Part shown: positions 16,810-23,985 of the stretch, piece after piece
Layout: every line of letters starts with the position of its first letter
Position numbering within the stretch: the stretch's first letter is position 1
Assembly: GCA_024762975.1 (NCBI GenBank)
Contig: JANTGJ010000023.1
Location: forward strand, 1 to 33,365
DNA length: 33,365 nt
Origin: Candidatus Krumholzibacteriia bacterium
Lineage (GTDB): Bacteria; Krumholzibacteriota; Krumholzibacteriia; LZORAL124-64-63
Direction: 5' to 3'
The notes under the pieces: model-generated
Told to the model about the DNA's origin: nothing
Database searches by the model: none
The model's input: only the letters and a program-made list of their open reading frames with translations
Program-made: the position numbers and the translations under genes

Positions 16810-17356
16810 GGAAGAACCCCCGGGATGTCATGCCTTGGGTCAACTCTTCGGAGGATTGCTCCGCGCGATGCAGGAACGAGGCCCCGACCGACGCGCCCAG
16901 TTGCACACTGTCGCGCACTGCGGGCCGGCGGCACATGCGGCTGCGCGCGGCCTGCCGGATATCGGTCAGCAGGCGCCGATAGACCTGCACCTGGGCCCGG
17001 ATCAAAACGAAGAGGGTCTGCAGTCGAGGAGCGATTGCCAGGGCGCTCTCGAAGTTCACGTTCGCCGCAGCGGTAGATGTCAGCAGCGTGAGGGTGAACA
17101 CACGCAGGTTGAGTCGCGCGAGCGCAATCCAGGGGACATCGCCCTCCAACGCGGCCGAGACGGCCCACGCAGCCGAGACCAGGCCTGCGAAGAATGCTGT
17201 CGCCAGGATCGCACGCCGTGCCAGGCGCGGTGCTTGCCGGCCGCCGGCAATCAGCACCACGATCGCTCCGGCCGTCAGCCAACGCATCTGCTGTGTCATC
17301 GACAGGAACAGCAACGCCGCGAGGTAGATGATCAGGCCGGTACGGTCACGTGTCAT
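16796..17356 (-). CDS. nikQ: Nickel ECF transporter T-component NikQ (CbiQ-like), short form
   Basis: A 186-residue membrane protein, shorter than the roughly 220-260 residues usual for CbiQ/NikQ. Hydrophobic segments lie at about 8-20, 26-38, 49-66 and 84-100. The coupling region that contacts the ATPase is present, with Arg-rich helices ('RLLTDIRQAARSRM') and a late 'LTQGMTSRGF' that matches the conserved 'A..SRGF' end of CbiQ proteins. It is the energy-coupling membrane subunit between NikM and NikO. It overlaps nikM by 11 bases and nikO by 14, typical of tightly coupled operons. The shortness lies in the N-terminal membrane part; a different start is not available because the ATG is close to the nikM stop. 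Confidence 0.85.
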   Translation of the reverse strand: MTRDRTGLIIYLAALLFLSMTQQMRWLTAGAIVVLIAGGRQAPRLARRAILATAFFAGLVSAAWAVSAALEGDVPWIALARLNLRVFTLTLLTSTAAANVNFESALAIAPRLQTLFVLIRAQVQVYRRLLTDIRQAARSRMCRRPAVRDSVQLGASVGASFLHRAEQSSEELTQGMTSRGFFLDQG

Positions 17357-18005
17357 CGGTCGCCTCCGGCTGTGGCTTTTTTTCCCGAAAAAAGCGGACC
17401 CCCAGGATCGTCAGCATCCCTTCCCCGACGCCGAGCGCCAGATGGGGCAGGATCAACGCCGGCAATGCGACCGACAGGCCAAAGGGGAAATACTGCGGTG
17501 TGCCGGCCGCGTCATGGGCGATCGACGGCTGGATTCCCAGAACGAACCCGACCAGTGCCGAGGGCAGGACCACGGCCAGCCAGCCGACCACGAACATCCT
17601 GATGCGTTCGGGCGCAGGGCGCAACCATCGCAGGGCCAGCGAGGCGGTCAGCGTTCCGGCGCCGGCGATACACAGGATATTGACCGGTAACGCCGTGACT
17701 CCGCCGTCGCCCAGCAGGAAGGCCTGCATCGCGAAGACCAGCGACAGGGAGAGGAAGGCCAGTCGTGCCCCGAACAACACGGTCAACAACCCGGTAAAGA
17801 TCAGGTGTACCGACGAACCGCCCGGTAGCGGAATCGTCACCAGGGAGAGAACGAAGGCCGCTGCAGTCAGAACCGAGAGGCGAGGAATCGTCCTGGTTTC
17901 CAGCAGGTTGCCGGCCCGTCGCAGGCTGAATCCCCAGGCCGCGGCGGCGAGGCCCCAGCTGGGCAGAAAAACCTGCGGGGCGATGAATCCGTCCGGGATG
18001 TGCAT
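17346..18005 (-). CDS. nikM: Nickel ECF transporter substrate-binding membrane protein NikM (CbiM-like)
   Basis: A 219-residue polytopic protein beginning MHIPDGFI, the family hallmark. In characterised NikM proteins nickel is held by the N-terminal Met1-His2 and by His67; here M1, H2 and H67 (in 'GGSSVHLIF') fall at the same positions. This also fixes the start codon at 18005, although the frame is open further upstream. Around six hydrophobic segments follow (for example LTAAAFVLSLVTIPL, FGLSVALPALILPHLALGVGEGML). The C-terminus is 'VRFFREKKPQPEATDDT' with no NikN fusion; the separate NikL and NikK proteins upstream probably replace NikN. It starts 14 bases after the outer-membrane barrel gene. 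Confidence 0.93.
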   Translation of the reverse strand: MHIPDGFIAPQVFLPSWGLAAAAWGFSLRRAGNLLETRTIPRLSVLTAAAFVLSLVTIPLPGGSSVHLIFTGLLTVLFGARLAFLSLSLVFAMQAFLLGDGGVTALPVNILCIAGAGTLTASLALRWLRPAPERIRMFVVGWLAVVLPSALVGFVLGIQPSIAHDAAGTPQYFPFGLSVALPALILPHLALGVGEGMLTILGVRFFREKKPQPEATDDT

Positions 18006-18019
18006 CTTCGTCCTACCTT

Positions 18020-19003
18020 CTAGAAGAGCGTCGACCAGGTGGCCACGAAGCGTCCCTTTTCCGTACCTTCGGCTCCCTGCTGGAGGGATTCTTCGTTCAG
18101 ATCGGTCCAGATCGGCTGTTTCCAGCCCAGGCCCAGGCTGGACGAGCCGATATACGCTCGCAGGCCCGGCAGGGCGTAGATGATTCTTCCTCCGGTGGCC
18201 TCCTCGCCGACCCCGTTCACCTCGTCCCGGCTCAGCGCCAGGCCGTTCGCTTCGAGACTGGTGTCCAGGCGCAGTTTCCGCTTCGCATCCGTCAGCACCC
18301 GCAGTGTCCAGGCAGTATTCAGTCGCCACTCGGTGCCGAACTTCACCTGTTGGCCATCGTCATATTCGTTCTTCTGGAATCCGATCCATGAGACATCCGC
18401 CACCAGCGTGGAGCGGGTGCCGACCGTTTTCGTGGTCGTCCAGCCGGCCATGAACGAAGGCCGGCCAAACCCGAGAGACCTGCCCGGATCGATGCCGCCG
18501 TCGGCGTCGCGTAGATTCTCCTGCCCGGTGGGCAGCGTCGCGCCGCCGTAGAAGGTGAAGTGCCAGTCCTCCAGGTCGTCCAGGCTCTCGCCGGCGGGCA
18601 CCAGCCTCGGGCCGTCATCCAGCTTCCAGCCCAGCACGGCCATCAGTGCGATGTCGGCGAATCCGGCCGAGTTGAATCCATTGTCTTCGGATTTTTTCAC
18701 CGTGTAGGGGACGAAGGCGTAGATCGACCAAGCGGGAGTCAAGCCCTGGCCGACGCCATAGATCCAAAACGCGTTGGAGACACTCTCGTCGTCGCGTTCG
18801 GGGGTGTAGACCTCGAAGAGGGGGTAGTCCAGTTTCAGCGAGAACAGCCAGGCGCCGTCGGGCAAGGTGGCGGAGCTGGCGGATTCGACGGGCGCGCCGG
18901 GGCCTTCGAGGCCGGCGACTCCCAGCGAAGCTACGCCGTGGTGGGCAACGGCCGTAGCAGGCAGGGCCGCCAGGAACACGACCAGAAGGAGATGGTGTTT
19001 CAT
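18020..19003 (-). CDS. Outer-membrane beta-barrel protein inside the nickel operon
   Basis: A 327-residue protein with a signal peptide ending 'ATAVA' and a predicted mature N-terminus 'HHGVASLG'. The remainder has regularly spaced amphipathic strands (WLFSLKLDYPLFEVY, WHFTFYGGATLPTGQ, GRPSFMAGWTTTKTV, STLVADVSWIGFQKN, LRAYIGSSSLGLGWK) and ends in Phe (FVATWSTLF), as outer-membrane barrels do. The overall look is of the 'transporter / MetA-pathway phenol degradation-like' barrel group. The ATG at 19003 overlaps the nikL stop (ATGA), and nikM follows 14 bases later, so it is a full member of the NikR-controlled operon. A role as an outer-membrane nickel channel is inferred from this position; no TonB box or plug domain is visible. 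Confidence 0.8.
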   Translation of the reverse strand: MKHHLLLVVFLAALPATAVAHHGVASLGVAGLEGPGAPVESASSATLPDGAWLFSLKLDYPLFEVYTPERDDESVSNAFWIYGVGQGLTPAWSIYAFVPYTVKKSEDNGFNSAGFADIALMAVLGWKLDDGPRLVPAGESLDDLEDWHFTFYGGATLPTGQENLRDADGGIDPGRSLGFGRPSFMAGWTTTKTVGTRSTLVADVSWIGFQKNEYDDGQQVKFGTEWRLNTAWTLRVLTDAKRKLRLDTSLEANGLALSRDEVNGVGEEATGGRIIYALPGLRAYIGSSSLGLGWKQPIWTDLNEESLQQGAEGTEKGRFVATWSTLF

Positions 19004-19422
19004 GATTCGCTCCTGGAACGCCAGTACATCGCACCGCCGAGCAGGGCCACGATGGCCACACCGATCAGGATGCGCAGTCCTCGATTCGGACCTCGGTCGC
19101 CGCTGATGACCGCCGGATGCAGGTCCTGGACCTGGATCGTGGCGGTCAGGCCATGTCCGTCCTCGGAGAATACCTTGACGGTCCATTCCCCGATCCGGTC
19201 GGGCACGAAGGAGACGCGGCCGTGCTTGTCCGTTCTCCCCACCTGGTGCGGCGTGCGGTCTCCGGGGCCGAAGATTTCCGAGCTCTCGAAAGCGAACGGG
19301 CGACCGTCGGCGGTCTTGACCTCGACGGTTCGGGACGCTCCTTCATGGACGACGTAGTCGATCTCGTGGGCCGGGGCCGCGACTGCGACCAGCAGGAATA
19401 CCAGGACAGCAAGCAGCCTCAT
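19000..19422 (-). CDS. nikL: Nickel transport accessory protein NikL-like
   Basis: A 140-residue protein: signal peptide (MRLLAVLVFLLVAVAAPA), mature start 'HEIDYVVHEG', a single Ig-like/carboxypeptidase-regulatory-type beta domain (about 25-98, with 'GRTDKHGRVSFVPDRIGEWTVKVFSEDGHG'), and one C-terminal membrane helix (about 116-134, GLRILIGVAIVALLGGAMYW). This is the architecture of NikL, which together with NikK accompanies NikMQO in systems lacking NikN. It starts four bases after nikK ends and overlaps the next gene by four bases. Histidines at the mature N-terminus and in 'EDGHG' could hand nickel to NikM. The name is based on architecture and context rather than a diagnostic motif. Confidence 0.75.
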   Translation of the reverse strand: MRLLAVLVFLLVAVAAPAHEIDYVVHEGASRTVEVKTADGRPFAFESSEIFGPGDRTPHQVGRTDKHGRVSFVPDRIGEWTVKVFSEDGHGLTATIQVQDLHPAVISGDRGPNRGLRILIGVAIVALLGGAMYWRSRSES

Positions 19423-19426
19423 CGAT

Positions 19427-20122
19427 TCACTCCAGGTTGAATTGCAGGGTGGTGGTCGCCACGATTTCGTCGCAATGGCCGCTTGGGTCGGACCGAACCC
19501 AGGTTGCGGTCAGCAACTGCATCCCTGCGCGTTTGAGTCGGATGTTGATGCGGCCATCGGAGTCGGTGATGCCACGGGCCTTGCCGTGATAAGTGACGAC
19601 CGCACCGGCGATGGGAACGTCGCCGCCGGTCAGGCGGACGGTCAGCTTGGCACCCACCCGCTGTTCGAACGGGTTTTCGGTAGGCAGCAACCGGGGGCGC
19701 GCCGGTTCGCATTCGGGCACGAAATTCCACGCGCTCGCATCGCCCAACCAGAGAATCGACTCGTACGACGTCCAACTGCCCAGGGGGCCGGCGACCGAGT
19801 CGGGCGGTGCGTTCACCGTTCCTTGGCGAGTGTGGGTCCAGTCCTCGGGGCGGAGGGTGATCCACAACGCGGATTCCTTCGCCGGCCAGCCATTCGTGGT
19901 AGGGTCCGCAGTCGAAACGTGAGCCCCCCGGGAGGTGACCGCCGTCACCGACTCCAGGGCCGAGTCCGGGCACATCTGGCCCGGTTCGTCAGGCTCCGAC
20001 CCGGGGTCCGGGTGTCCATGGAACAGGAGGAGGCGCTCTCCCTGGCACTGCAGGAATAGTTCGTGGCCCGCGGCCGGGGCCGCGGGCAGGAGGATCAGAA
20101 TCAGCAACGCGAAGGAGCGCAT
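19427..20122 (-). CDS. nikK: Periplasmic DUF4198/NikK-like nickel-binding protein
   Basis: A 231-residue protein with a signal peptide ending 'PAAPAAG' and mature start 'HELFLQ', the pattern typical of DUF4198/NikK proteins, where the N-terminal His is thought to bind metal. It continues with His-containing beta segments ('LLFHGHPDPG') and ends with an Ig-like domain (about 153-231, KLTVRLTGGDVPIAGAVVTYHGKARGITDSDGRINI). The start at 20122 is chosen for the signal peptide; the frame is open upstream. It is the first gene of the operon, with the promoter and NikR operator immediately before it. It probably supplies nickel to the NikLMQO importer. Four cysteines are present in the mature part (in 'FLQCQGE', 'GQMCPD', 'VPECEPA' and 'GHCDE'). 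Confidence 0.8.
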   Translation of the reverse strand: MRSFALLILILLPAAPAAGHELFLQCQGERLLLFHGHPDPGSEPDEPGQMCPDSALESVTAVTSRGAHVSTADPTTNGWPAKESALWITLRPEDWTHTRQGTVNAPPDSVAGPLGSWTSYESILWLGDASAWNFVPECEPARPRLLPTENPFEQRVGAKLTVRLTGGDVPIAGAVVTYHGKARGITDSDGRINIRLKRAGMQLLTATWVRSDPSGHCDEIVATTTLQFNLE

Positions 20123-20145
20123 GCGAATTCTCCCAGGATCTGGCA

Positions 20146-20172
20146 GTGTTACGAATGGCGAACCCGTAACAC
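20146..20172 (-). promoter_or_regulatory. NikR operator GTGTTAC-N13-GTAACAC
   Basis: Perfect inverted half-sites at 20146-20152 and 20166-20172 are separated by 13 bases; extending each by one base (GTGTTACG/CGTAACAC) keeps the symmetry. Known NikR operators are two short inverted half-sites of this type and spacing, and the delta-proteobacterial consensus is, to my knowledge, the same sequence. The site starts two bases downstream of the candidate -10 and ends before the nikK start, so bound NikR would block transcription. Confidence 0.88.
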
Positions 20173-20173
20173 C

Positions 20174-20202
20174 ATGATGGCTTGCGAGGTGTGGGTTGTC
20201 AA
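20174..20202 (-). promoter_or_regulatory. Promoter of the nickel operon
   Basis: On the minus strand a perfect -35 TTGACA (20197-20202) is separated by 17 bases from a -10 CATCAT (20174-20179, four of six matches). The predicted start site falls inside the NikR operator, consistent with nickel-dependent repression. Confidence 0.65.
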
Positions 20203-20289
20203 AAATAAAACATATGGTTTGACGGGCCGGTTTCTTCCAGAATCCGGCGATTCCGTTGCTTGAACCGCTAAATCCCTTCGGGAGGGTCC

Positions 20290-20796
20290 ATGAAGAAGTT
20301 GATGCTTTGGGCACTGTTGTTGACCCTGGCTGCCCCCGCTCATGCGGTCGAACCGGTGCCGACCGGCTCATTCCAGTTCAGCTTTGCGGTCGAGATCCCC
20401 GCGACACCGAACGAGGTCTTCGATGCCGCGACGGGCGATATCTCTGCCTGGTGGGATCACTCGATGAGCGAGCATCCTGTCGAACTGATCATCGAACCGA
20501 CACCGGGTGGCCGTTTTCTCGAGATCATGGACTCCCGAGGCGGGGGAGTCGTGCACGCGAGGGTCACGCAGGTCCAGTACGGCAAGATGCTCCGCCTGGT
20601 CGGTCCTCTCGGTCTGGCCGGTCACGCGATCAACATGGTGACGACCTGGACGCTGGAGCCGGCCGGAGACCAGGCCACGAAATTCACGGTCGAGGTCCAC
20701 GCCACGGGTGAGATGCACGAGGGCTGGGGTGAGGCGGTCGAGGAGACCTGGCGACATTTCATCGAGGGTCGGCTGTTGCCCTATCTTGAAAAATAG
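20290..20796 (+). CDS. Exported SRPBCC (AHSA1/START-like) domain protein
   Basis: A 168-residue protein with a strong ribosome-binding site (GGGAGGG) and a signal peptide ending 'APAHA|VEP'. The mature part is one SRPBCC-type domain: 'FSFAVEIPATPNEVFDAATGDISAWWDHS', then 'IEPTPGGRFLEI', 'VVHARVTQVQYGKMLRLVGPLG', 'TTWTLEP...TKFTVEVHATGEMHEGWGEAVEETWRHFIEGRLLPYLEK', matching the activator-of-Hsp90/polyketide-cyclase-like fold that binds hydrophobic ligands. Most relatives are cytosolic, so an exported copy is unusual. It is divergent from the nickel operon and shares the same intergenic region, so NikR might also affect it. Ligand and function are unknown. Confidence 0.8.
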   Translation: MKKLMLWALLLTLAAPAHAVEPVPTGSFQFSFAVEIPATPNEVFDAATGDISAWWDHSMSEHPVELIIEPTPGGRFLEIMDSRGGGVVHARVTQVQYGKMLRLVGPLGLAGHAINMVTTWTLEPAGDQATKFTVEVHATGEMHEGWGEAVEETWRHFIEGRLLPYLEK

Positions 20797-20819
20797 CGCC
20801 TAAGGGGCGGTCCTAGGCG
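20797..20819 (-). terminator. Hairpin terminator between convergent genes
   Basis: The arms 20797-20805 and 20812-20819 (CGCCTA/TAGGCG core, one bulged base) overlap the stop of the minus-strand hydrolase gene. On the minus strand a T-run (TATTTTT, 20787-20793) follows immediately, so it fits an intrinsic terminator for that gene. No T-run follows in the plus direction. Confidence 0.6.
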
Positions 20820-21778
20820 AGCGGCGGTGTTGCTGCAATGAACTCGACCGCCCGCTGCTCGCTCCAATAGCGACCCGGTGCGCGAAATCCGGTATGGCCT
20901 CCCCATTTCGGGATCTCCAGGGTCAACCAGACAGAGGATTCGGCTACCGCAACCGGATAGCATTCGGGATCGAGAAACGGATCGTTCGCGGCATTGACCA
21001 GCAGGGTCGGCCGGGCGATCGCCGACAGATACCGCAGCGCGCTGCACTTCTCGTAGTAGTCGGTGGCGTTGGCGAACCCATGCAGCGGCGCGGTAAAGCG
21101 CTCGTCGAATTCCCACAGATCTTTCACGCCGCGCAGTTGACTCGCATCCACCCGGCCGGGATGGTCCAGGGCTTTCCGGCGAATCTTGCGCGCCAGTTTG
21201 CGCAGGAATCGGCGCGAATAGACCCGGTTGTGCGGCCGGCTGATTTCGCGGCACGAGCTGCCCAAATTCACCGGCACTGAGAACGCCACGGCCGCGCGCA
21301 GGCGCGGATGAACCGCGGCGGGGTCCTCTCCCAGGTATTTCAGGATCAGGTTGCCGCCCATGCTGAACCCTACCAGCGCGATTTCCGGCGGTTGGTCGAG
21401 TTCGATGTGATCGATCACCGCTCGCAGGTCATCGGTTGCGCCGGCATGGTAGGAGCGAACCCGCCGATTCGGCTCTCCACTGCAACTGCGGAAGTTCATC
21501 AGCACACAGCTCCAACCGGCGGCGCGCAGCGCATCGCACATGCCCAGCATGTAGTTGCGGCGCGAGTTGCCTTCCAGCCCATGACACAGCAGAGCTGTTC
21601 GCCCGGCTCGCGGACCGCAGCGGTCGATATCCAGAAAATCGCCATCGGCCAGTTCGATGCGTTCTCTTGTCAGGTCCAGTGACGGAGGGCGGCGCAACAG
21701 GGTCGGCAGGATGGTGCTGAGGTGGGCCCGGCGGTAGATCAGGTTCGGGCGATAGCCGGATTCTGGAATGAGAGGCAT
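20813..21778 (-). CDS. YheT-family alpha/beta hydrolase
   Basis: A 321-residue protein matching the YheT/ABHD1-3 family of alpha/beta hydrolases in length and motifs. It has the oxyanion-side 'LLCHGLEGNSRRNYM', 'MNFRSCSGEPN', the nucleophile elbow GFSMGGN with S139, a late 'NAANDPFLD' carrying acid D266, and 'WGGHTGF' carrying H295. No signal peptide, so cytoplasmic. Relatives include esterases and phospholipase-like enzymes; the bacterial YheT substrate is not settled. It converges on the SRPBCC gene with a shared hairpin. Nothing in the neighbourhood indicates a pathway. Confidence 0.9.
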   Translation of the reverse strand: MPLIPESGYRPNLIYRRAHLSTILPTLLRRPPSLDLTRERIELADGDFLDIDRCGPRAGRTALLCHGLEGNSRRNYMLGMCDALRAAGWSCVLMNFRSCSGEPNRRVRSYHAGATDDLRAVIDHIELDQPPEIALVGFSMGGNLILKYLGEDPAAVHPRLRAAVAFSVPVNLGSSCREISRPHNRVYSRRFLRKLARKIRRKALDHPGRVDASQLRGVKDLWEFDERFTAPLHGFANATDYYEKCSALRYLSAIARPTLLVNAANDPFLDPECYPVAVAESSVWLTLEIPKWGGHTGFRAPGRYWSEQRAVEFIAATPPLA

Positions 21779-21800
21779 GGGCGCTCCCGGTGCCGTTCGG

Positions 21801-23285
21801 CTACTTGAGCAGCAGGACCTTTTGGACCCGGGTCACGGCCTCACCCTGCAAGCGAACGACGTAGGCGCCGGAGCTGACTCCGCGACCGGCATCATCCCGG
21901 CCATTCCAATGCAATGTGGTCCAGCCGGGAGTGTAGACCTGATCGGCCAGCATGCGTACGCGGCGTCCATCGATCCCATAGACTTCGGCCCGGATGTGCT
22001 GGGCGGATTCCAGCTGGAAACGAATGTGCGTCGTAGGGTTGAACGGATTCGGCGCGGCTTGCACACCTTCGATACTCAGGACCCGCGGCAGTTCCGGGGC
22101 CGGCTGCTGCACGCCCCGATCACCGGCGCATCCGGCCAGCCAGGCACCCATGACGCCGCATTCCCCGTCGGTGACGACAGGCGATTCAACATCCACGTTG
22201 AAGCTCAGTCCGTCTTCCATACTGCAAAAGAGCGGGTCGACCGAGAGATTGTCGTTGGAGTCGCCGGCATCTGCCGGGAGTCCGATCAGGTCGCCACCGC
22301 TGTTGCCGTGTACATTGCTGCAGGCCAACTGGACTTCGGCGCCGGAGACCGCTTCGATACCACTGCCGTCCTGGAAGGCGAGGATGCTGGATTCGACGAC
22401 CGATACCGCACCGTTGCTGAACAGGCCCGCGCCCTCGGGCGCCGCATTCTGCGTCAACGTGCAGTGCTCCAGAAATGCCGGGGCATTGGGCAGCGCTGCG
22501 ATGGCGCCACCATGGTCGGCGCGGTTGCCGTAGAATGTCGAGTAGCGATATTCCGGTCGTGAGTCGAAGAACGAAACGGCGCCGCCACCATAGGCGACCT
22601 GGCCATCGCTGCGGTTGCTGTAGAACGCGCCGCGCAATACGTGGGGGTCGGACTGACCCCGCGAGGCGATCGCGCCGCCCCAGGCCGACAGGTTCTGGCG
22701 GAAAGTGCAATCCTCCAACCAGGGTGAGGCCTCGTAGCTACAGTCGAGCGCGCCGCCGCCACCGAGCAGAGCGGTATTGCCGACGAACTCGCAATCGGTG
22801 AAGGTGGGAGTTGCCCGCATCACACGCACCGCGCCGCCGTGGGTCTCGGCCCGGTTGTTCGTGAATCGGCATTCGGTGAGATCCAGTTTGGCCTGGTTGA
22901 TGAAAATCGCGCCGCCGCTCTTGCCGTAGCTGTTCTTTCCACGGGCCCAGCCGTTCTGGAAGGTGATGCGGTTGATGCGGCTGGTCGGCCCCGGTTCGCA
23001 GGCCATCAAAATGCGTGCGTGGCCCTGGCCATCGATCACCGTGCGGGATGGATCCTCGTCCACGCCGGCCAACAGGACCCCGGCTTTCAGGTAGAGGCCC
23101 GTTTCCTGGTACAGACCCGGCTGTACTTCGACGCGATCGCCCGCGCGGGCGGCGTTCAGGGCCGAACCGATGGTGGAAAATTCGGTGGGGACACGGAGAG
23201 TGGCGGCCTGGGCCAAGCCGACGGTCAGCGCACTCCAGGCGACCAGAATCGAGACGCCGAGGGTCAGAATTTTTCCATGCGCCAA
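21801..23285 (-). CDS. Exported right-handed beta-helix protein with C-terminal sorting-type domain (paralogue 1)
   Basis: A 494-residue protein. No ATG fits; the start is TTG at 23285, supported by GGAGG six bases before it and by the signal peptide that follows (VSILVAWSALTVGLAQA|ATLRVP). Residues about 28-375 are a right-handed parallel beta-helix with repeated 'GGA', 'DC.F..N' and 'FYGNRADHGGAI' turns, as in polymorphic outer-membrane or pectate-lyase-like proteins. Residues about 405-494 form a FlgD-like/T9SS type A sorting-type domain (APNPFNPTTHIRFQL..., GIDGRRVRML, SSGAYVVRL, VLLLK). It is likely secreted and held on the surface. It is a close paralogue of the gene at 23967-25442, including at DNA level in the helix region. 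No catalytic site was recognised. Confidence 0.85.
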   Translation of the reverse strand: MAHGKILTLGVSILVAWSALTVGLAQAATLRVPTEFSTIGSALNAARAGDRVEVQPGLYQETGLYLKAGVLLAGVDEDPSRTVIDGQGHARILMACEPGPTSRINRITFQNGWARGKNSYGKSGGAIFINQAKLDLTECRFTNNRAETHGGAVRVMRATPTFTDCEFVGNTALLGGGGALDCSYEASPWLEDCTFRQNLSAWGGAIASRGQSDPHVLRGAFYSNRSDGQVAYGGGAVSFFDSRPEYRYSTFYGNRADHGGAIAALPNAPAFLEHCTLTQNAAPEGAGLFSNGAVSVVESSILAFQDGSGIEAVSGAEVQLACSNVHGNSGGDLIGLPADAGDSNDNLSVDPLFCSMEDGLSFNVDVESPVVTDGECGVMGAWLAGCAGDRGVQQPAPELPRVLSIEGVQAAPNPFNPTTHIRFQLESAQHIRAEVYGIDGRRVRMLADQVYTPGWTTLHWNGRDDAGRGVSSGAYVVRLQGEAVTRVQKVLLLK

Positions 23286-23467
23286 GTCGGTCCTCCCTGA
23301 AGGTCATCCGCTGGTCCGATATCGAAGTTGGATCGGTGAACCCCCGGATCGTCCACCGTTCCTCGCGGACGCCTATGCAATATGCGGTCCCGGTCGCAAT
23401 CGAGGCAACCGCTTTCTGCAGATAGTCGACTTGAAATCGGGTATTGATGTTCGTTATAGACATTCTT

Positions 23468-23496
23468 TTGCGAACCCGGTTGGGTTCCTGTATCAT
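23468..23496 (+). promoter_or_regulatory. Candidate promoter of the fibronectin-like gene
   Basis: -35 TTGCGA (23468-23473) and -10 TATCAT (23491-23496) with a 17-base spacer, 79 bases before the ATG at 23576, in the divergent gap 23286-23575. No convincing promoter for the minus-strand beta-helix gene was found in this gap. Confidence 0.5.
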
Positions 23497-23575
23497 CTTT
23501 TGGAGAGAGTATCGGCTTACGTGACGAGCCGTTGCGGACCAAAGCTCAAGTAATTCGGAATGAATCGGAGTGATC

Positions 23576-23950
23576 ATGGGATCGGTACAGCGCAAGACAT
23601 TCCTACTGGCGGTGGTTCTTGGCGGAGCGATTCTCGCAGCTTTTCCGGGCGCAGTGGCAGCGCAGGAAATGGAGCGCCAGGCGGAGTGCACCTGGGACCA
23701 GCCCAATGTCCTGCCGGCGGCGGTCGACTATTATCAGGTCGAACTGCAGCAACTGGTCGGAGAGATCATCCTGGACAGCAAAATCTTCGAACGCGTCGAG
23801 GAACGTTCCCTCGAAGTCACCGTCAGCTACGGCTATGTCTACCGCTTCCGTGTCAAGTGCGTCGATGTGAACGGCCAGGTCGGGCCGTGGTCCCTGTGGT
23901 CGAATGAGCATAGTCCCGAAACGCTGCTGGGTGAGCATCTCGGCCAGTGA
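23576..23950 (+). CDS. Small exported fibronectin-III-like protein
   Basis: A 124-residue protein. The ATG at 23576 is preferred over an in-frame GTG at 23570 because GGAG lies five bases before it. It has a signal peptide (KTFLLAVVLGGAILAAFPGAVA) and then one domain with the fibronectin type III strand pattern: 'VDYYQVELQQL', 'ERSLEVTVSYGYVYRFRVKCVDVNGQVGPWSLWSNEH'. Two cysteines (in 'AECTWD' and 'RVKCVD') could form a disulfide. It lies between two paralogous beta-helix genes on the other strand. It may be a binding module or a small surface protein; there is no further evidence. Confidence 0.7.
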   Translation: MGSVQRKTFLLAVVLGGAILAAFPGAVAAQEMERQAECTWDQPNVLPAAVDYYQVELQQLVGEIILDSKIFERVEERSLEVTVSYGYVYRFRVKCVDVNGQVGPWSLWSNEHSPETLLGEHLGQ

Positions 23951-23959
23951 TCCGCGCCG

Positions 23960-23985
23960 GCTGGCGCTACTTCAAGAGCGCCAGC
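23960..23985. terminator. Hairpin between convergent fibronectin-like and beta-helix genes
   Basis: Nine-base perfect arms (GCTGGCGCT/AGCGCCAGC) around an 8-base loop, overlapping the last codons of the minus-strand gene. No T-run follows on either strand, so terminator function is uncertain. Confidence 0.4.

Noticed and set aside
15736-17602. Long plus-strand open frames across nikR, nikO and nikQ
   Set aside because: Shadow frames: the minus-strand genes have complete diagnostic motifs.
17346-18005. Cobalt transporter CbiM
   Set aside because: Linked nikR, NikK/NikL-like proteins and a NikR operator favour nickel; no cobalamin genes or cobalamin riboswitch were seen.
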